DNA from: Candidatus Gastranaerophilales bacterium
GTDB taxonomy: Bacteria > Cyanobacteriota > Vampirovibrionia > Gastranaerophilales > Gastranaerophilaceae
NCBI GenBank assembly: GCA_944323095.1
Contig: CALURE010000006.1
Location: 1-25,531, forward strand
DNA: 25,531 nucleotides
Direction: 5' to 3'
The notes under the pieces are model-generated. The model had not been told where the DNA came from. It saw only the letters and a program-made list of their open reading frames with translations, and did not search any database. Shown piece after piece: positions 7,650 to 14,532 of this stretch (positions within the stretch are counted from its first letter, which is position 1; each line of letters opens with the position of its first letter). Position numbers and translations under genes: made by a program.

Positions 7650-8791
7650 TTTTTATAAACTTCTGCATATTTAGGATTGACCGCAAGCCATTTAAATGTT
7701 TGTTCATCGGTTTGTGGAATATCAATTACAAATGTACCGCCGTATCTTCCGCGTGAGAACGCAAGATAACCTTCTTTTGCAAGATTATGAAAAGCTTTTC
7801 TTATGGTATTAGGACTTAGATCAAGTGTTTTGGATAATTCTATTATAGACGGAAGTTTTGAGCCTATTTCATAATTTTCTGCAATTAATTGTTTTATATG
7901 GTTTTGTGTTTTTTCATAATAATAAAATGCAGTGTCTGCAGCGGGTGCAAATATCGAAGTCTCTTTTTTTATTTCAAAGTTCTTGTTTTCATAAGGCATT
8001 TTTATAATGGTAGTTCCGTATCTTCCACGGCGCGGGAGCAGTATGCCGTCATCAATCAGAAGTTTGAGAGCGTCATGAATGGTTTTAATACTTACCGACA
8101 ATATTTCTGCAAGTTCTGAATGTACTGGAAGCCTGTCTCCGGTTTTGAGATTTTTAGTTATATAATCTTTCAAGTCATTTTCAACTTTTTTTACAAGTGT
8201 AGTGGTTTCATTGTCCGGATTATCTGATGAAAAGTCTGTTGATTTGACCAGCCAGCCTGCTTCATTAGAATTTTTAAATTCCCGTTCAATAATATTAATC
8301 GTGGCAAGATATTCCATTGCAAGTCTTGTTGTGTTTGCGGAACACCCTATTTCTGATGAAATATGTCTTGCAGACGGTAAATGCTGACCTGCTTTATACT
8401 TTTTGTCCAGAATATATTTTTTTATGGCATTGATTGCGACTTCACGTTTTGATGTTAGTTTTCTCATCATGGCAGGCATATTTTTGTCTTTAATAATTGT
8501 GCCTATGCATTGTTTTGATTCTACATATCCTAAATCTTCAATGTGTCTCAGAGAATTTTGAATTGTACCTATGCTGACCCCGAGAAGATATGCAAGTTCC
8601 GGTTTTGACGGAAGCAGACAGTCCGGTTTAAAATTTTTATCGGTTTCTATGAGTTTAATCAGCCAGTCAGCAATAGCTGCGGCCTTAGATTTATTTATAT
8701 TTTTTAATTCCGGAAGTTCAAGATTTATGTCTTCTATTTTAATTTGATATAATTTTGATTTTTTTGGTAAAATGAATTCATTTTTATCCAT
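7646..8791 (-). CDS. Regulator with four tandem GntR-type winged helices
   Basis: 381 aa from the ATG at 8791, which has GAGGT ten bases upstream; the GTG at 8797 (383 aa) is too close to that site. The protein is made almost wholly of four GntR-like winged-helix modules at about 36-101, 115-183, 199-264 and 289-357. Each has the family core: an alpha-1 helix, then LLPSKPELAYLLGVSIGTIQ (59-78), HLPSARHISSEIGCSANTTR (138-157), RLPVHSELAEILSVSIKTIH (220-239) and KLPSIIELSKTLDLSPNTIR (312-331), a recognition helix and a two-stranded wing. Modules 3 and 4 share RRGRYGTTII and SRGRYGGTFVI wings. There is no FCD, UTRA or aminotransferase effector domain. It is inferred to be a DNA-binding protein contacting an extended or repeated site; the target is unknown. 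Confidence 0.85.
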   Translation of the reverse strand: MDKNEFILPKKSKLYQIKIEDINLELPELKNINKSKAAAIADWLIKLIETDKNFKPDCLLPSKPELAYLLGVSIGTIQNSLRHIEDLGYVESKQCIGTIIKDKNMPAMMRKLTSKREVAINAIKKYILDKKYKAGQHLPSARHISSEIGCSANTTRLAMEYLATINIIEREFKNSNEAGWLVKSTDFSSDNPDNETTTLVKKVENDLKDYITKNLKTGDRLPVHSELAEILSVSIKTIHDALKLLIDDGILLPRRGRYGTTIIKMPYENKNFEIKKETSIFAPAADTAFYYYEKTQNHIKQLIAENYEIGSKLPSIIELSKTLDLSPNTIRKAFHNLAKEGYLAFSRGRYGGTFVIDIPQTDEQTFKWLAVNPKYAEVYKN

Positions 8792-8813
8792 AAGCACACA
8801 TACCTCACAATTA

Positions 8814-8842
8814 AATATATACTATTTATAAAAAAACATCAA
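8814..8842 (-). promoter_or_regulatory. Promoter of the four-GntR regulator
   Basis: Reading the minus strand: TTGATG (8842-8837), 17-base spacer, TATATT (8819-8814). The predicted start is near 8808-8806, directly at the GAGGT ribosome-binding site (8806-8802), so the leader would be only about 16 bases. Confidence 0.5.
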
Positions 8843-8873
8843 ATTATTTTTTGCTATTATATTAAGTTTTTTT

Positions 8874-8904
8874 AAAAAAATAAAGACCGCATTTGCGGTC
8901 TTTA
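8874..8904 (-). terminator. Intrinsic terminator of the ribbon-helix-helix gene
   Basis: A 10-bp perfect stem around AAAGACCGC / GCGGTCTTT (8881-8890 with 8895-8904, four-base loop) followed on the minus strand by seven T (8880-8874). The stem includes the TAA of the upstream gene. Confidence 0.9.
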
Positions 8905-9090
8905 TTCAAGAAGAGTTTCTAAAAGTTCGGCATTTCTTGCAGATGTTGTTGACTGCCGTACTTTTTGTTTGTAAATGTAAGTTCTAAGCGCTTCACGGAT
9001 TAATTCGCTGCGGGAGCGGTTTTCACCTTCCGCAACCTGATCAATTCTCTGTAAAAACTCTTCGGGCATAGAAATTAAAACTCGTGCCAT
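8902..9090 (-). CDS. Ribbon-helix-helix (CopG/Arc type) DNA-binding protein
   Basis: 62 aa. Residues 1-45 give a complete RHH fold: beta strand ARVLISMPEEF, helix LQRIDQVAEGE, then the turn and second helix RSRSELIREALRTYIY. The last 17 residues (polar, ending ELLETLLE) are too short for an effector domain. Dimers of such proteins insert the paired strands into the DNA major groove. It could be a small stand-alone repressor or an antitoxin, but no toxin-like ORF is next to it. It has AAGGAGA before the ATG and a strong terminator after the stop, so it is a monocistronic unit. It is divergent from pyrH across a 241-base AT-rich region containing an 8-bp inverted repeat. Confidence 0.85.
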   Translation of the reverse strand: MARVLISMPEEFLQRIDQVAEGENRSRSELIREALRTYIYKQKVRQSTTSARNAELLETLLE

Positions 9091-9237
9091 ATATTCTCCT
9101 TTTCTTTATCTGTAAATCGCTTATATTTAAATAAAAACAATTTGCTCTAAAAAAGTGCTATTTTTTATTTAAAAAATATATATTATTTTTATAAAGTATT
9201 GATATTATTGATTTTAGGCTCATTAATTTAAGTTAAC

Positions 9238-9269
9238 AATGCTTAATATATAATATTAAAATAAGCATT
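9238..9269. repeat. Inverted repeat between RHH gene and pyrH promoter
   Basis: AATGCTTA (9238-9245) and TAAGCATT (9262-9269) are perfect 8-base arms with 16 AT-rich bases between them. The element lies just upstream of the pyrH -35 box. It is a candidate operator (arm spacing about two to three helical turns); a weak hairpin is the alternative. Confidence 0.4.
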
Positions 9270-9278
9270 TTTAATCTC

Positions 9279-9307
9279 TTTACAATAATATTATTTTGGG
9301 CTAATAT
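9279..9307 (+). promoter_or_regulatory. pyrH operon promoter
   Basis: TTTACA (9279-9284), exactly 17 bases, TAATAT (9302-9307). The start is expected near 9314, giving a short leader that contains AAGAGGT as ribosome-binding site before the ATG at 9332. It is the only good promoter seen for the five genes pyrH to rpe. Confidence 0.7.
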
Positions 9308-9331
9308 AAAAAAAAGAGGTATCCTGCGGAT

Positions 9332-10042
9332 ATGAAATATAAAAGAATTTTACTGAAAATAAGCGGAGAGGCTCTGCTTGGGGATCAGCAGTTCGGAATT
9401 GATCAAAAACCGGTAAAAAAAATTGCTGAAGAAATAAAAAAAGCCCGTGATACGGGTGCACAAATTGCGGTTGTCGTTGGCGGCGGCAATATTTTCAGAG
9501 GTATGAAAAATAGTGCAAAGCTTGGAATGGATCAGGCATCCGGCGATTATGTCGGTATGCTTGCTACTGTAATGAACGCTATAGCCTTGCAGTGCGCTCT
9601 CAACCAAATGAAAATTCCCTGCCGTGTGCAAAGTGCAATTACCATGAATCAAATTGCCGAACCTTATATCAGACACAGAGCAATAAGACATCTTGAAAAA
9701 GGCAGAGTTGTAATTTTTGCGGCCGGAACCGGAAACCCATTCTTTACAACTGATACGGCAGCAGCTTTGCGTGCTTCTGAAATTGATGCTGAAGCCATGC
9801 TTATGGCAAAAAACGGAGTTGACGGAGTTTATACAGATGATCCTAATATAAATCCCGATGCAAAAAAAATGGATAAAATAACTTATGATGATATTATAAT
9901 AAACGGTTTGAAAGTTATGGATACATCTGCCTGTGCACTTTGCAAACAAAATAATATTCCCATAGTAGTGTTTGATTTTGATGCTGAAAACGGAATAGTT
10001 GATATTTTACAGGATAAAAAAATTGGAACTTATATAAATTGA
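9332..10042 (+). CDS. pyrH: UMP kinase
   Basis: 236 aa, normal length for bacterial UMP kinase, which phosphorylates UMP to UDP in pyrimidine synthesis. Motifs: RILLKISGEALLG at the N-terminus, VVVGGGNIFRG (phosphate-binding), DYVGMLATVMNAIALQ (UMP site), a FAAGTGNPFFTTDTAAALRA segment and the nucleotide loop AKNGVDGVYTDDPN. It belongs to the amino-acid-kinase fold and forms hexamers in characterised species. It heads a tight pyrH-frr pair that is conserved across bacteria; the gap to frr is 19 bases with a good AGAGGT site. Confidence 0.98.
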   Translation: MKYKRILLKISGEALLGDQQFGIDQKPVKKIAEEIKKARDTGAQIAVVVGGGNIFRGMKNSAKLGMDQASGDYVGMLATVMNAIALQCALNQMKIPCRVQSAITMNQIAEPYIRHRAIRHLEKGRVVIFAAGTGNPFFTTDTAAALRASEIDAEAMLMAKNGVDGVYTDDPNINPDAKKMDKITYDDIIINGLKVMDTSACALCKQNNIPIVVFDFDAENGIVDILQDKKIGTYIN

Positions 10043-10061
10043 AAAATAGAAAGAGGTAAAT

Positions 10062-10628
10062 ATGTCTGAAGCTTTAGAAGAACTTTTTTTGTTCGGAGAA
10101 GAAAAAATGGAAAAAGCTATTGCGCAAATGCATAGGGAATTCGGGTCTATTCGTTCCGGCAGAGCTAATCCTATGATTTTAGATAAGGTTCTTGTTGATT
10201 ATTATGGAGCGCCGACTCCTTTAAGACAGATGTCTCAGGTTACCGTTCAAGAGGGTACTACTCTTGTAATTACTCCATATGATAAATCAATTTTAAAAGA
10301 AATTGAAAAGGCGATTATAAAAGCTGAAATAGGTATAACCCCTAACAGTGACGGAATTTGTATAAGACTGCCATTCCCGCCTTTGACAGAAGAAAGAAGA
10401 AGGGAGAGCGCAAAAGAGGTTAAAAAACTCGGTGAAGATGCAAAGGTTGCCGTAAGAAATATACGCCGCGATATGTCAGATGATCTGAAAAAACTTGAAA
10501 AAAGTGAAAATATGCCGGAAGATACAGTAAAAGATAATCAGGATAAAATTCAAAAATTGACTGATAAATATACAGGTATTATAGATAAAGCAGTTGCAGA
10601 TAAAGAAAAAGAGGTTATGACAGTTTAG
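10062..10628 (+). CDS. frr: Ribosome recycling factor
   Basis: 188 aa, family length about 185. Acts with EF-G to split post-termination ribosomes. Recognised from EEKMEKAIAQMHREFGSIRSGRANPMILD, the VDYYGAPTPLRQMSQVTV segment and RLPFPPLTEERRRESAKEVKKLGEDAKVAVRNIRRD, all near consensus, forming the three-helix bundle and small beta domain. AGAGGT precedes the ATG. The next gene starts one base after its TAG, so the two are likely coupled. Confidence 0.98.
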   Translation: MSEALEELFLFGEEKMEKAIAQMHREFGSIRSGRANPMILDKVLVDYYGAPTPLRQMSQVTVQEGTTLVITPYDKSILKEIEKAIIKAEIGITPNSDGICIRLPFPPLTEERRRESAKEVKKLGEDAKVAVRNIRRDMSDDLKKLEKSENMPEDTVKDNQDKIQKLTDKYTGIIDKAVADKEKEVMTV

Positions 10629-10629
10629 G

Positions 10630-11502
10630 ATGGAATTTAAAGGCTTGAATAAAAACGCTACAAGAATGCTGACAGGCTTTATTATGGGAACAATTACAAT
10701 GGGTTGTATTATGCTCGGAGGTGTTGCTCTTTTGTGTCTGCTGGCTGTCGTTATATTTTTCGCTTCAAAAGAATATGTTAAAATTCTTGAGCATAAAGGT
10801 TTTTATCCTAGCCTTAAAATTATTTTGGTGTCAGAAGCTATTCTTGCAATAATAACTTATTTTGACAGAACGGAATTTGTCGCACTTGCGCTTGCTTTAT
10901 GCACATTTGCAGCCTTTATGTGGGTGTTATTTCGCGGCAGACAGCCTTATATCGCTAATGTTGCAACTACTATATTAGGTTTTGTTTATTGCGGGTATTT
11001 CCCTCTGCATTTGCAGCTTTTACGCGATATTAACTCTGCTCAATATAATGACGGACTGGGGTTTGTTGTTATGATGTTTACGGCTGTTCTGCTGACTGAT
11101 GTCGGATGTTATTATGCCGGAACAAGATTCGGCAAACATAAACTTGCCCCTGTTGTTAGCCCTAATAAGACAATTGAAGGTTCTATAGGTGGTGCTATTA
11201 GTGCTGTTTTGGGGGCTTTGATTGTCGGTGCATTTATTAGTGTTTGTTTTGTTGAGGTTAAATGGTATGTTGCATTTTTCACGGGCTTAATTTGTACAAT
11301 ATTTGCGCAGATTGGTGATTTGTGTGAATCTTTGCTCAAACGTGATGCCGGGGTTAAGGATTCAGGGAATTCACTGCCCGGGCATGGCGGATTTTTAGAC
11401 AGAACAGACAGTTTTATATTTACTATTCCTGTTATGTATTACTTCTGTAAATATTTTGTATTTTCCAATGATATTGTGAATTATATTAAAGGATTGTTTT
11501 AG
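10630..11502 (+). CDS. cdsA: Phosphatidate cytidylyltransferase
   Basis: 290 aa integral membrane enzyme making CDP-diacylglycerol from phosphatidate and CTP, the branch point for phospholipid synthesis. Several hydrophobic segments are visible (about 12-45, 62-100, 110-130, 145-165, 183-228). The CDP-diglyceride synthase signature is intact near the C-terminus, residues 234-260, with the key residues SLLKRDAGVKDSGNSLPGHG and the following GFLDRTDS. The upstream dolichol-type synthase gene (uppS) that often stands between frr and cdsA is absent here. It shares one base with rnc through a TAGTG junction. Confidence 0.96.
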   Translation: MEFKGLNKNATRMLTGFIMGTITMGCIMLGGVALLCLLAVVIFFASKEYVKILEHKGFYPSLKIILVSEAILAIITYFDRTEFVALALALCTFAAFMWVLFRGRQPYIANVATTILGFVYCGYFPLHLQLLRDINSAQYNDGLGFVVMMFTAVLLTDVGCYYAGTRFGKHKLAPVVSPNKTIEGSIGGAISAVLGALIVGAFISVCFVEVKWYVAFFTGLICTIFAQIGDLCESLLKRDAGVKDSGNSLPGHGGFLDRTDSFIFTIPVMYYFCKYFVFSNDIVNYIKGLF

Positions 11503-12185
11503 TGGACAGGTTAGAAAATATATTTAATATAAAGATTGATAATTATGATTTGTTTAAATGCGCATTAACTCACCCTTCTTATACAAAGGAAAATAATCTT
11601 CCTTATGATGAAAATTATGAACGTCTGGAATTTTTGGGCGATGCGGTTTTAAAGCTTGTTGCATCGGATATTTTGTTTAGTATTTATCCTGATTATACGG
11701 AAGGTAACCTGTCAAAAATTCGCTCTATTGTTGTTTCGGATAATATATTATCGCAGATTGCGCATGATATCGGTCTGTGTGATTTGATTATTCTCGCAAA
11801 TCATGAAAAAAAACAGGGGCTTGCAAATCTTGAATCGGTTTGTGCATGTGCATTTGAGGCAGTACTCGGAGCTTATTATCTGGATAATAAATTTGAATAT
11901 TTAATACCGTTTTTAAGAAAAATTTTAATGCCGTATATTGAGGATGTTGATAAGAATTTTGAAAAATTTAATTCAAAAGCGTTATTGCAGGAATATACTC
12001 AGTCTCTGACAAAAGAAACTCCTGTTTATCGTCTGGTAAGTGAAACAGGACCGGATCATAAGAAAATATTTAATGTTGAAGTGTTGTATAAACAGGAGAT
12101 AATAGCTTCAGGTTCGGGCAAAACCAAAAAAGAAGCTGAGCAGCATGCTGCTTATGAAGCTTGTAAAATATTTGGAGTTATATAA
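11502..12185 (+). CDS. rnc: Ribonuclease III
   Basis: 227 aa. Endonuclease that cuts double-stranded RNA in rRNA precursors and structured mRNAs. The signature ERLEFLGDAVL occupies residues 40-50, the second metal-site glutamate is E119 in CACAFEAVLGAYYLD, and a double-stranded-RNA-binding domain spans about 157-225 (ALLQEYTQ ... GSGKTKKEAEQHAAYEA). It begins at GTG overlapping the cdsA stop by one base and is followed without any gap by rpe. All catalytic features are present. Confidence 0.97.
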   Translation: MDRLENIFNIKIDNYDLFKCALTHPSYTKENNLPYDENYERLEFLGDAVLKLVASDILFSIYPDYTEGNLSKIRSIVVSDNILSQIAHDIGLCDLIILANHEKKQGLANLESVCACAFEAVLGAYYLDNKFEYLIPFLRKILMPYIEDVDKNFEKFNSKALLQEYTQSLTKETPVYRLVSETGPDHKKIFNVEVLYKQEIIASGSGKTKKEAEQHAAYEACKIFGVI

Positions 12186-12824
12186 ATGTCAAAAATAATA
12201 ATTTCGCCGTCAATTTTGTCAGCGGATTTTGCAAATCTGGAAAGAGATATAAAACTTGTTGAAAAAGCAGGTGCGGACTGGCTGCATGTTGATGTAATGG
12301 ACGGGCATTTTGTCCCAAATATTTCTATAGGTGTTCCTGTTGTAAAATCTATCAGGAAAGTTACTGCTTTACCTCTGGATGTTCATTTGATGATTGAAAA
12401 TCCTGAAAAATATGTAAAAGCATTTGTTGAGGCAGGGGCTGATATTTTAACTTTTCATTATGAAGCTGTTTCCGATGTAAAAAACATCATTGATTTAATT
12501 AAATCCTTTAATGTTAAGGCTGGCATGTCAATAAAGCCGGCAACTTCTTATGATGTTGTTTTACCGTATCTGAATTCCCTTGATCTGGTTCTTGTTATGA
12601 CGGTTGAACCCGGATTTGGCGGGCAGGAGTTTATGGCAGATTCCGCTAAAAAGATATCTCAAATTAAAAAGAGTGCTCCTGATAGTTTAATTATTCAGGT
12701 GGATGGCGGTATAAACGAGCAAACAGCAAGAATTTGCACCGGTTATGGTGCAAATTCTCTGGTTGCGGGTAATTATATTTATAAATCGGCTGATATTTCT
12801 CAGGCTGTATTAAGCCTGCGTTAA
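12186..12824 (+). CDS. rpe: Ribulose-phosphate 3-epimerase
   Basis: 212 aa TIM-barrel enzyme that interconverts ribulose-5-phosphate and xylulose-5-phosphate in the pentose phosphate pathway. Active-site residues are visible: S8 in IIISPSILSADFANL, H34 and D36 in LHVDVMDGHFVPN, H67 in LDVHLMIENPEKY, and D173 in IQVDGGINEQTA. The phosphate-binding MTVEPGFGGQEF loop is intact. The ATG follows the rnc stop directly. Its last 15 bases overlap the end of the convergent acidic-protein gene, with no terminator between them. Confidence 0.97.
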   Translation: MSKIIISPSILSADFANLERDIKLVEKAGADWLHVDVMDGHFVPNISIGVPVVKSIRKVTALPLDVHLMIENPEKYVKAFVEAGADILTFHYEAVSDVKNIIDLIKSFNVKAGMSIKPATSYDVVLPYLNSLDLVLVMTVEPGFGGQEFMADSAKKISQIKKSAPDSLIIQVDGGINEQTARICTGYGANSLVAGNYIYKSADISQAVLSLR

Positions 12825-13349
12825 ACCGCGTCTTTCTCTGCGTTTTCTGATTTCTTCGGGATCAGTCGTGAGTGATGTATCAGCAAGGGTTAATTCTTCT
12901 GCCTGTACTGTCCGTTCTTCTTCGACAGCTTGTGATTCAGTGCTAATATTTGCTTCAGCGGCCTGCCCCGGAACAGGATTCATAAATATATTATTTTCGA
13001 CAGCTTCTTCCGGTAATTCTTCGGTTCTTGCTACATCTTGTACTGCATCAGGTTCTTCTGTTTCCTGAGGAGCCTGTGCGTTTTCTGCTTCAATATCAGC
13101 TGTTCTGTCATTTTCAGGTTCAATTCCAAGTTTTGATAAGGCATCAACACCTGTGTCGCCGTCGACTTCTTCATAGGTTACGTCATCAGGGACTTGTGCG
13201 AGAGCTGCCATTTGCTGTGCCCAGCTGATAATCTCTGCCGGAATTTCTTCACCTTTGCTTTGTTCTTTTATGATTTCGCCTGCTGTTAATTTTTTCCATT
13301 TTGATACGTCAATACTGCCTGCGGCGCCGTTTACACTTAAATCTGCCAT
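12810..13349 (-). CDS. Acidic low-complexity protein of unknown function
   Basis: 179 aa; not recognised. The N-terminal 65 residues look ordered (IDVSKWKKLTAGEIIKEQ, then IPAEIISWAQQMAALAQV and a DDVTYEEVDGD stretch). From about 80 to 160 it is rich in Glu, Ala, Thr, Pro and Gln with no hydrophobic core, and it ends in a short basic tail (EEIRKRRERRGLTQA). No signal peptide or membrane helix is seen, so it is probably cytoplasmic and partly disordered. The start is secure: AAAGGAGAA lies just upstream, and there is a TTGACT-N16-TATAAA promoter further up. The codon and base composition is richer in G+C than the surrounding intergenic DNA, supporting a real gene. It overlaps the end of rpe by 15 bases. 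Confidence 0.75.
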   Translation of the reverse strand: MADLSVNGAAGSIDVSKWKKLTAGEIIKEQSKGEEIPAEIISWAQQMAALAQVPDDVTYEEVDGDTGVDALSKLGIEPENDRTADIEAENAQAPQETEEPDAVQDVARTEELPEEAVENNIFMNPVPGQAAEANISTESQAVEEERTVQAEELTLADTSLTTDPEEIRKRRERRGLTQA

Positions 13350-13428
13350 TTATTTCTCCTTTCTTTACGGATAATTAAACGGAATTTTTGAAAAAAATCT
13401 TTAGCTAATATTAACTTTTGTAACAATA

Positions 13429-13456
13429 TTTATATAAATTGAATATAAAAAGTCAA
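13429..13456 (-). promoter_or_regulatory. Promoter of the acidic-protein gene
   Basis: On the minus strand TTGACT (13456-13451), 16-base spacer, TATAAA (13434-13429). The start is expected near 13422, leaving a leader of about 70 bases before the ATG at 13349. Confidence 0.5.
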
Positions 13457-13526
13457 TATTTTTTTATAAGAATTTTTTATATAAATGTAAGAGATAAATA
13501 AAGAAAAAGAGAGGTTTTATAAGACT

Positions 13527-13703
13527 ATGGCAGCTATGTTTTTATTTACAAATACAGTTTCCGATACATATAAAGAAACATCTGAAGCAGTTAACGCAGT
13601 AGAATTAAATAAAAAGCACGTAATTAAAAAGACGCTTGTTCAAATGATGCGGCAGTCATTCTTTCACGGGGCGAGCAGGTATGGAACAAATTTTATAGCA
13701 TAA
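13527..13703 (+). CDS. Small ORF, 58 residues, unknown
   Basis: An ATG at 13527 with AGAGGT eleven bases upstream opens a 58-codon frame ending TAA at 13701-13703. It begins MAAMFLFTNTVSDTYKETSE, is hydrophilic and helical in the middle (AVNAVELNKKHVIKKTLVQM), and ends SFFHGASRYGTNFIA. The C-terminal part is basic; no signal peptide or cysteines. Support for a real gene is the ribosome-binding site, the purposeful spacing and a perfect intrinsic terminator 60 bases downstream that serves nothing else. No family is recognised. A structured RNA occupying the same transcript cannot be excluded. Confidence 0.6.
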   Translation: MAAMFLFTNTVSDTYKETSEAVNAVELNKKHVIKKTLVQMMRQSFFHGASRYGTNFIA

Positions 13704-13763
13704 GTCGTTGGAAAATCATAAGGAAAAGGAAGATAAAATAAAGGATAGGATGGAATAAATATG

Positions 13764-13788
13764 AAAGACCGGATAACCGGTCTTTTTT
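13764..13788 (+). terminator. Intrinsic terminator after the 58-residue ORF
   Basis: AAAGACCGG (13764-13772), loop ATAA, CCGGTCTTT (13777-13785) followed by more T. The GACC/GGTC core resembles that of the terminator at 8881-8904. Confidence 0.88.
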
Positions 13789-13880
13789 ATTTTATAAATA
13801 CTTTTGGATTAATAAATCAAATATATAGCTGATATTTTTTGCAATATTTTTGGTTGATACTTTTAAAAAGGATAGAATTT

Positions 13881-14492
13881 ATGCTGAAAAATTATCTGGG
13901 TTATTTAAAGTTTATAGATGAAAAATTAAACAAATTTTTTGAAAAGCAGAAGCCGTATATATTCTGCGAAAAGGGATGCGGAATGTGCTGCAAAAATGCA
14001 CAATTTCCGTATTCCAAAATAGAAATGGATTATTTGATGATAGGTGCATGGCAGCTTGATTTAGAAACCAAAAAGCAGGTTGCTCAAAAAATTAACAAAC
14101 TGCTTCTGGAAAAATCAGAATATAAAGGTGATAATTTTAAATATGATTGTCCTTTTTTGATAAATGATGTTTGTTCTGTTTATCAATACAGAGGAATTGT
14201 GTGCAGGACATTCGGTTTAATGACTCAGGGCAGCGACGGCAGGATAAAAGTTCCGTTTTGTTGTTTTCAGGGATATAATTATTCAAATGTAATGGAAGAC
14301 GGGGGAAATAAAATATCAGCAGAAAAATTTAAAAAATCAGGATTTAAAGAGGAGCCTGTAGCGTTCAATGTAAGTTATGAGTTTTTAACAGATCCGGATT
14401 TTGAAAAAGGATTTAAATTTGAATTCGGAGAGAAAAAACCGCTTATTGAATGGTTCATAAGTGATGGTGAAAATCAAAATAAATTATTATAA
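13881..14492 (+). CDS. YkgJ-type cysteine cluster protein
   Basis: 203 aa from the ATG at 13881, preceded by AAAAGGAT; a longer frame from TTG at 13839 has no support. Cysteines are arranged as C29-x3-C33-x2-C36-C37 (FCEKGCGMCCKN), then C90, C98 and C108 in CPFLINDVCSVYQYRGIVCR, followed by a CC pair at 127-128. This is the YkgJ/UPF0153 pattern, thought to bind zinc or iron; the physiological role is unknown and a redox or modification function is only a guess. The Y-x-R-x-x-x-CR-TFG end is typical of the family. It lies 40 bases before the flavoprotein gene, but that gene has its own promoter. Confidence 0.85.
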   Translation: MLKNYLGYLKFIDEKLNKFFEKQKPYIFCEKGCGMCCKNAQFPYSKIEMDYLMIGAWQLDLETKKQVAQKINKLLLEKSEYKGDNFKYDCPFLINDVCSVYQYRGIVCRTFGLMTQGSDGRIKVPFCCFQGYNYSNVMEDGGNKISAEKFKKSGFKEEPVAFNVSYEFLTDPDFEKGFKFEFGEKKPLIEWFISDGENQNKLL

Positions 14493-14494
14493 AA

Positions 14495-14523
14495 TTAGAC
14501 TTATTTATTATTTGTGATATTAT
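14495..14523 (+). promoter_or_regulatory. Flavoprotein gene promoter, nearly leaderless
   Basis: TTAGAC (14495-14500), exactly 17 bases, TATTAT (14518-14523) with an upstream TG (14515-14516), giving an extended -10. The predicted start is near 14530, three bases before the ATG at 14533. Confidence 0.65.
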
Positions 14524-14532
14524 ATGTATGTT

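Noticed and set aside
8902..9090. Toxin-antitoxin reading of the ribbon-helix-helix gene
   Set aside because: No small toxin-like ORF is adjacent in the same direction, and the gene ends in its own terminator.
9350..9949. 199-codon ORF antisense to pyrH
   Set aside because: A mirror of the strongly conserved pyrH frame, rich in Cys/Ser/Tyr/Phe; no start signals.
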